DNA of 55,990 nt from an uncultured Prevotellaceae bacterium (GTDB lineage Bacteria > Bacteroidota > Bacteroidia > Bacteroidales > Bacteroidaceae): assembly GCA_946405805.1 (NCBI GenBank), contig CAMJIL010000012.1, positions 1-55,990 of the forward strand. The letters are read 5' to 3'. A program made the position numbers and the translations under genes. Below, in pieces: positions 54,251 to 55,990 of the stretch. The notes under the pieces were generated by a model that had not been told where the DNA came from, searched no databases, and saw only the letters and a list, made by a program, of their open reading frames with translations. Positions within the stretch are counted from its first letter, which is position 1. Every line of letters starts with the position of its first letter.

Positions 54251-55990
54251 CTCGGATATTTTTCAACATCTACCAATATTTCAAACGCCATCAGTTCCAA
54301 ATGTGGTTCTCGATGGTTTTATTGTTTTTAATCACAGGCTATGGTGCTGCCTGCATACATCTTGAGGAAGACCTCAACAAGCTGATGCCATCATCACGCA
54401 ATGCCGACGGCTCTATCAAGACGGCCTTTGCTGACCTCAGGATTAAAGACAAGACATATCTGCTCTTTGAGATGACCGGCAATTCCAAAGAGCCAAAGTC
54501 AAAAGCCGTGAGCCGGCTCATCAACACCTGCGATGTTTTTTCCGACTCGCTCCTGGCTCGCGATACTACCGGCATCGACATTTTCCGTAGCATCCCTGAC
54601 GAGATTATGTTCGACGGCACATCATTCCTCATAGAACATCTGCCGGCATACATCGACACCAGCGCCTATGCCCAGTTTGACAAGTTGCTGACACCGCAAC
54701 ATCTTCGTGAGCAGCAGACCATCAACGCTAATGACAAAGAGAAGGCGATGGAGAACAATGAGGAGACAGGCGAAATGCTGTCCTCCCTCATCGATATGGA
54801 CCCTATTGGCATGCGCGATATTCTGGCAAAGCAGATGGAGCCGCTGCTCTCTACCGGCGGAAAGTACACCACCATCGACAACCATTTCTTCGTACCCGAT
54901 TCCACGGTGTGCGTTGCCTTTATCTCTCCTGCGTTCTCTTCTACGAATACAGGTCAGGGCTCCGCGCTCTTCGAACACCTCAACAACCTCATCGACAAAT
55001 TTGCCAAGACACATCCCGACGTCAAGATATCCTATTACGGAACACCTGCAAGCGGATATTATAACTCTTCCACTATCAAGAACGACCTCGTCTCTACCGT
55101 CGGATGGTCAACGCTCATTGTGCTACTGGTACTCTTTCTCTGCATGCGGACATGGAACACCATTCCTCTCCTGATGCTGCCGGTAGTCTTCGGCACATTT
55201 TTCGGACTCTCCATAATGTATCTCATCCGCGGACAGTTCTCACTTCTCGCCCTCGGCATGGGAGCGATAGTGCTGGGCGTTGCAATGTCATACGTGCTGC
55301 ATATCATCATACACTACAAATACACCGGCGATGCCAAGAAGGTGATTAGCGACGAGACAATGCCGGTATTGTTAGGATGCATCACCACCATCGGTTCCTT
55401 CATGGGACTTATCTTCATCAAGACTGACCTGCTGCAGGACTTCGGTCTCTTCGCTGCCCTTGCTATCATCGGTACCACGGTATTCTCGCTCATATATCTG
55501 CCCCACCTCATGGAGTTGGAGGGCAACAAGATTAACAAGCGTGCCTTTACTGCGATAGATAAGTTCAACAACTATCCTATCGATCGAAAGAAGCCACTTC
55601 TTGTTTTCGTTATCGTTTTCGTTATCGTTTTCGTTACAGCATACGCCATCAAGGGTACCGACTTCGATGCCGACATGAGCCACCTTGGCTATCTGTCTCC
55701 GAACACGGAATATGCGGAACACCTGCTGGACTCTAAGACAGCTTCTACCGGCGAACTTACCGACACCACAAGATACTTTGCATCTCAGGGCAAGAATGCT
55801 GAGGAAGCCCTTCGTAATTTCAGTCTTTTGCAGGCAAAGCTCGACTCTCTGCAGAAGTTAGGATTGGTGAAGGACTACACCCACACCAACTCCATCTTCG
55901 TGCCCCTCACTCAGCAGCATGAACGCATCGAAGCATGGAAGGCTTTCTGGACACCGGAGCGCATCAACAAGGTGCGTCCTTTCGTTCCTG
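54247..55990 (+). CDS. MMPL/RND-family exporter, cut by the window end
   Basis: 581 residues visible, no stop before the window edge. The ATG at 54247 overlaps the dehydratase stop. One N-terminal membrane segment (about 20-36), a periplasmic domain to about residue 285, then a group of membrane segments (GWSTLIVLLVLFLC, LLMLPVVFGTFFGLSIMYLI, LLALGMGAIVLGVAMSYVLHIIIHY) as in the first half of an RND permease. A segment near residues 453-463 (VFVIVFVIVFV) starts the second half and is encoded by a 12-bp tandem repeat. Probably exports the product of the cluster to the outer membrane. Confidence 0.85.
   Translation, partial: MTRIFFNIYQYFKRHQFQMWFSMVLLFLITGYGAACIHLEEDLNKLMPSSRNADGSIKTAFADLRIKDKTYLLFEMTGNSKEPKSKAVSRLINTCDVFSDSLLARDTTGIDIFRSIPDEIMFDGTSFLIEHLPAYIDTSAYAQFDKLLTPQHLREQQTINANDKEKAMENNEETGEMLSSLIDMDPIGMRDILAKQMEPLLSTGGKYTTIDNHFFVPDSTVCVAFISPAFSSTNTGQGSALFEHLNNLIDKFAKTHPDVKISYYGTPASGYYNSSTIKNDLVSTVGWSTLIVLLVLFLCMRTWNTIPLLMLPVVFGTFFGLSIMYLIRGQFSLLALGMGAIVLGVAMSYVLHIIIHYKYTGDAKKVISDETMPVLLGCITTIGSFMGLIFIKTDLLQDFGLFAALAIIGTTVFSLIYLPHLMELEGNKINKRAFTAIDKFNNYPIDRKKPLLVFVIVFVIVFVTAYAIKGTDFDADMSHLGYLSPNTEYAEHLLDSKTASTGELTDTTRYFASQGKNAEEALRNFSLLQAKLDSLQKLGLVKDYTHTNSIFVPLTQQHERIEAWKAFWTPERINKVRPFVP
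55604..55636. repeat. TTTTCGTTATCG tandem repeat inside the exporter gene
   Basis: 2.75 copies of TTTTCGTTATCG in frame, encoding alternating Val, Phe and Ile of a membrane segment. The same 12-mer occurs in the CobW-type gene at 39697-39708 on the other reading strand. Confidence 0.85.

Overview
The window comes from a Bacteroidales genome, most likely Prevotella or a close relative. Four things point there: promoters of the Bacteroidetes type (TTTG, a 20 bp spacer, TAnnTTTG); a full-length sprA (type IX secretion translocon) next to ruvA; a complex I operon with fused nuoCD and no nuoEFG; and the gene order ileS, dksA-like, lspA. I see no phage, plasmid, CRISPR array or complete insertion sequence.

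Layout. 1-90: 3' end of a CAU-anticodon tRNA and a terminator. 118-15.9 kb: an unbroken minus-strand run of housekeeping genes (aminotransferase, FtsX-like permease, ileS, dksA-like, lspA, DUF4296 lipoprotein, rho, TetR regulator, fabG, RluA-type pseudouridine synthase, ftsK, lolA-like, rnz). 15.9-16.25 kb: a structured noncoding RNA with its own promoter and terminator, perhaps 6S RNA. 16.3-19.7 kb: YgjP-type metallopeptidase, a degenerate intergenic region, a Fic protein with a likely autoregulatory operator, a surface-type protein and a zinc-ribbon protein. 19.9-32.7 kb (plus): DUF349 protein, ruvA, sprA, nadB, dacB. 32.8-36.4 kb (minus): secreted glycosidase-like protein and an orphan GltD-like oxidoreductase. 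36.6-40.5 kb: Tat-exported aldo/keto reductase, membrane-anchored alpha/beta hydrolase, His-rich CobW GTPase. 40.6-50.9 kb: nuoABCDHIJKLMN. 50.9 kb to the end: acetyltransferase-like gene, then ketosynthase, ACP, two hot-dog dehydratases and an MMPL exporter cut by the window edge, resembling the start of an aryl-polyene/flexirubin-type cluster.

The most unusual signal is a set of tandem arrays with a strict 7-bp period. They lie in most intergenic gaps of the first 39 kb and are absent from the nuo region. Each locus has its own unit (TAACGGT, TAAGAGG, TAGAGTT, TAAGGTC, CTTGAAA and others). Many start exactly at the stop codon of the preceding gene, with the stop codon as the first three bases of the first unit. 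At convergent gene pairs each strand carries its own array. One array lies inside ileS as an in-frame insertion; a GC-rich palindromic element lies inside dacB and again just downstream of it; and an exact 12-mer repeat is shared by the coding regions of the CobW GTPase and the MMPL exporter. I can document the patterns but not their function.
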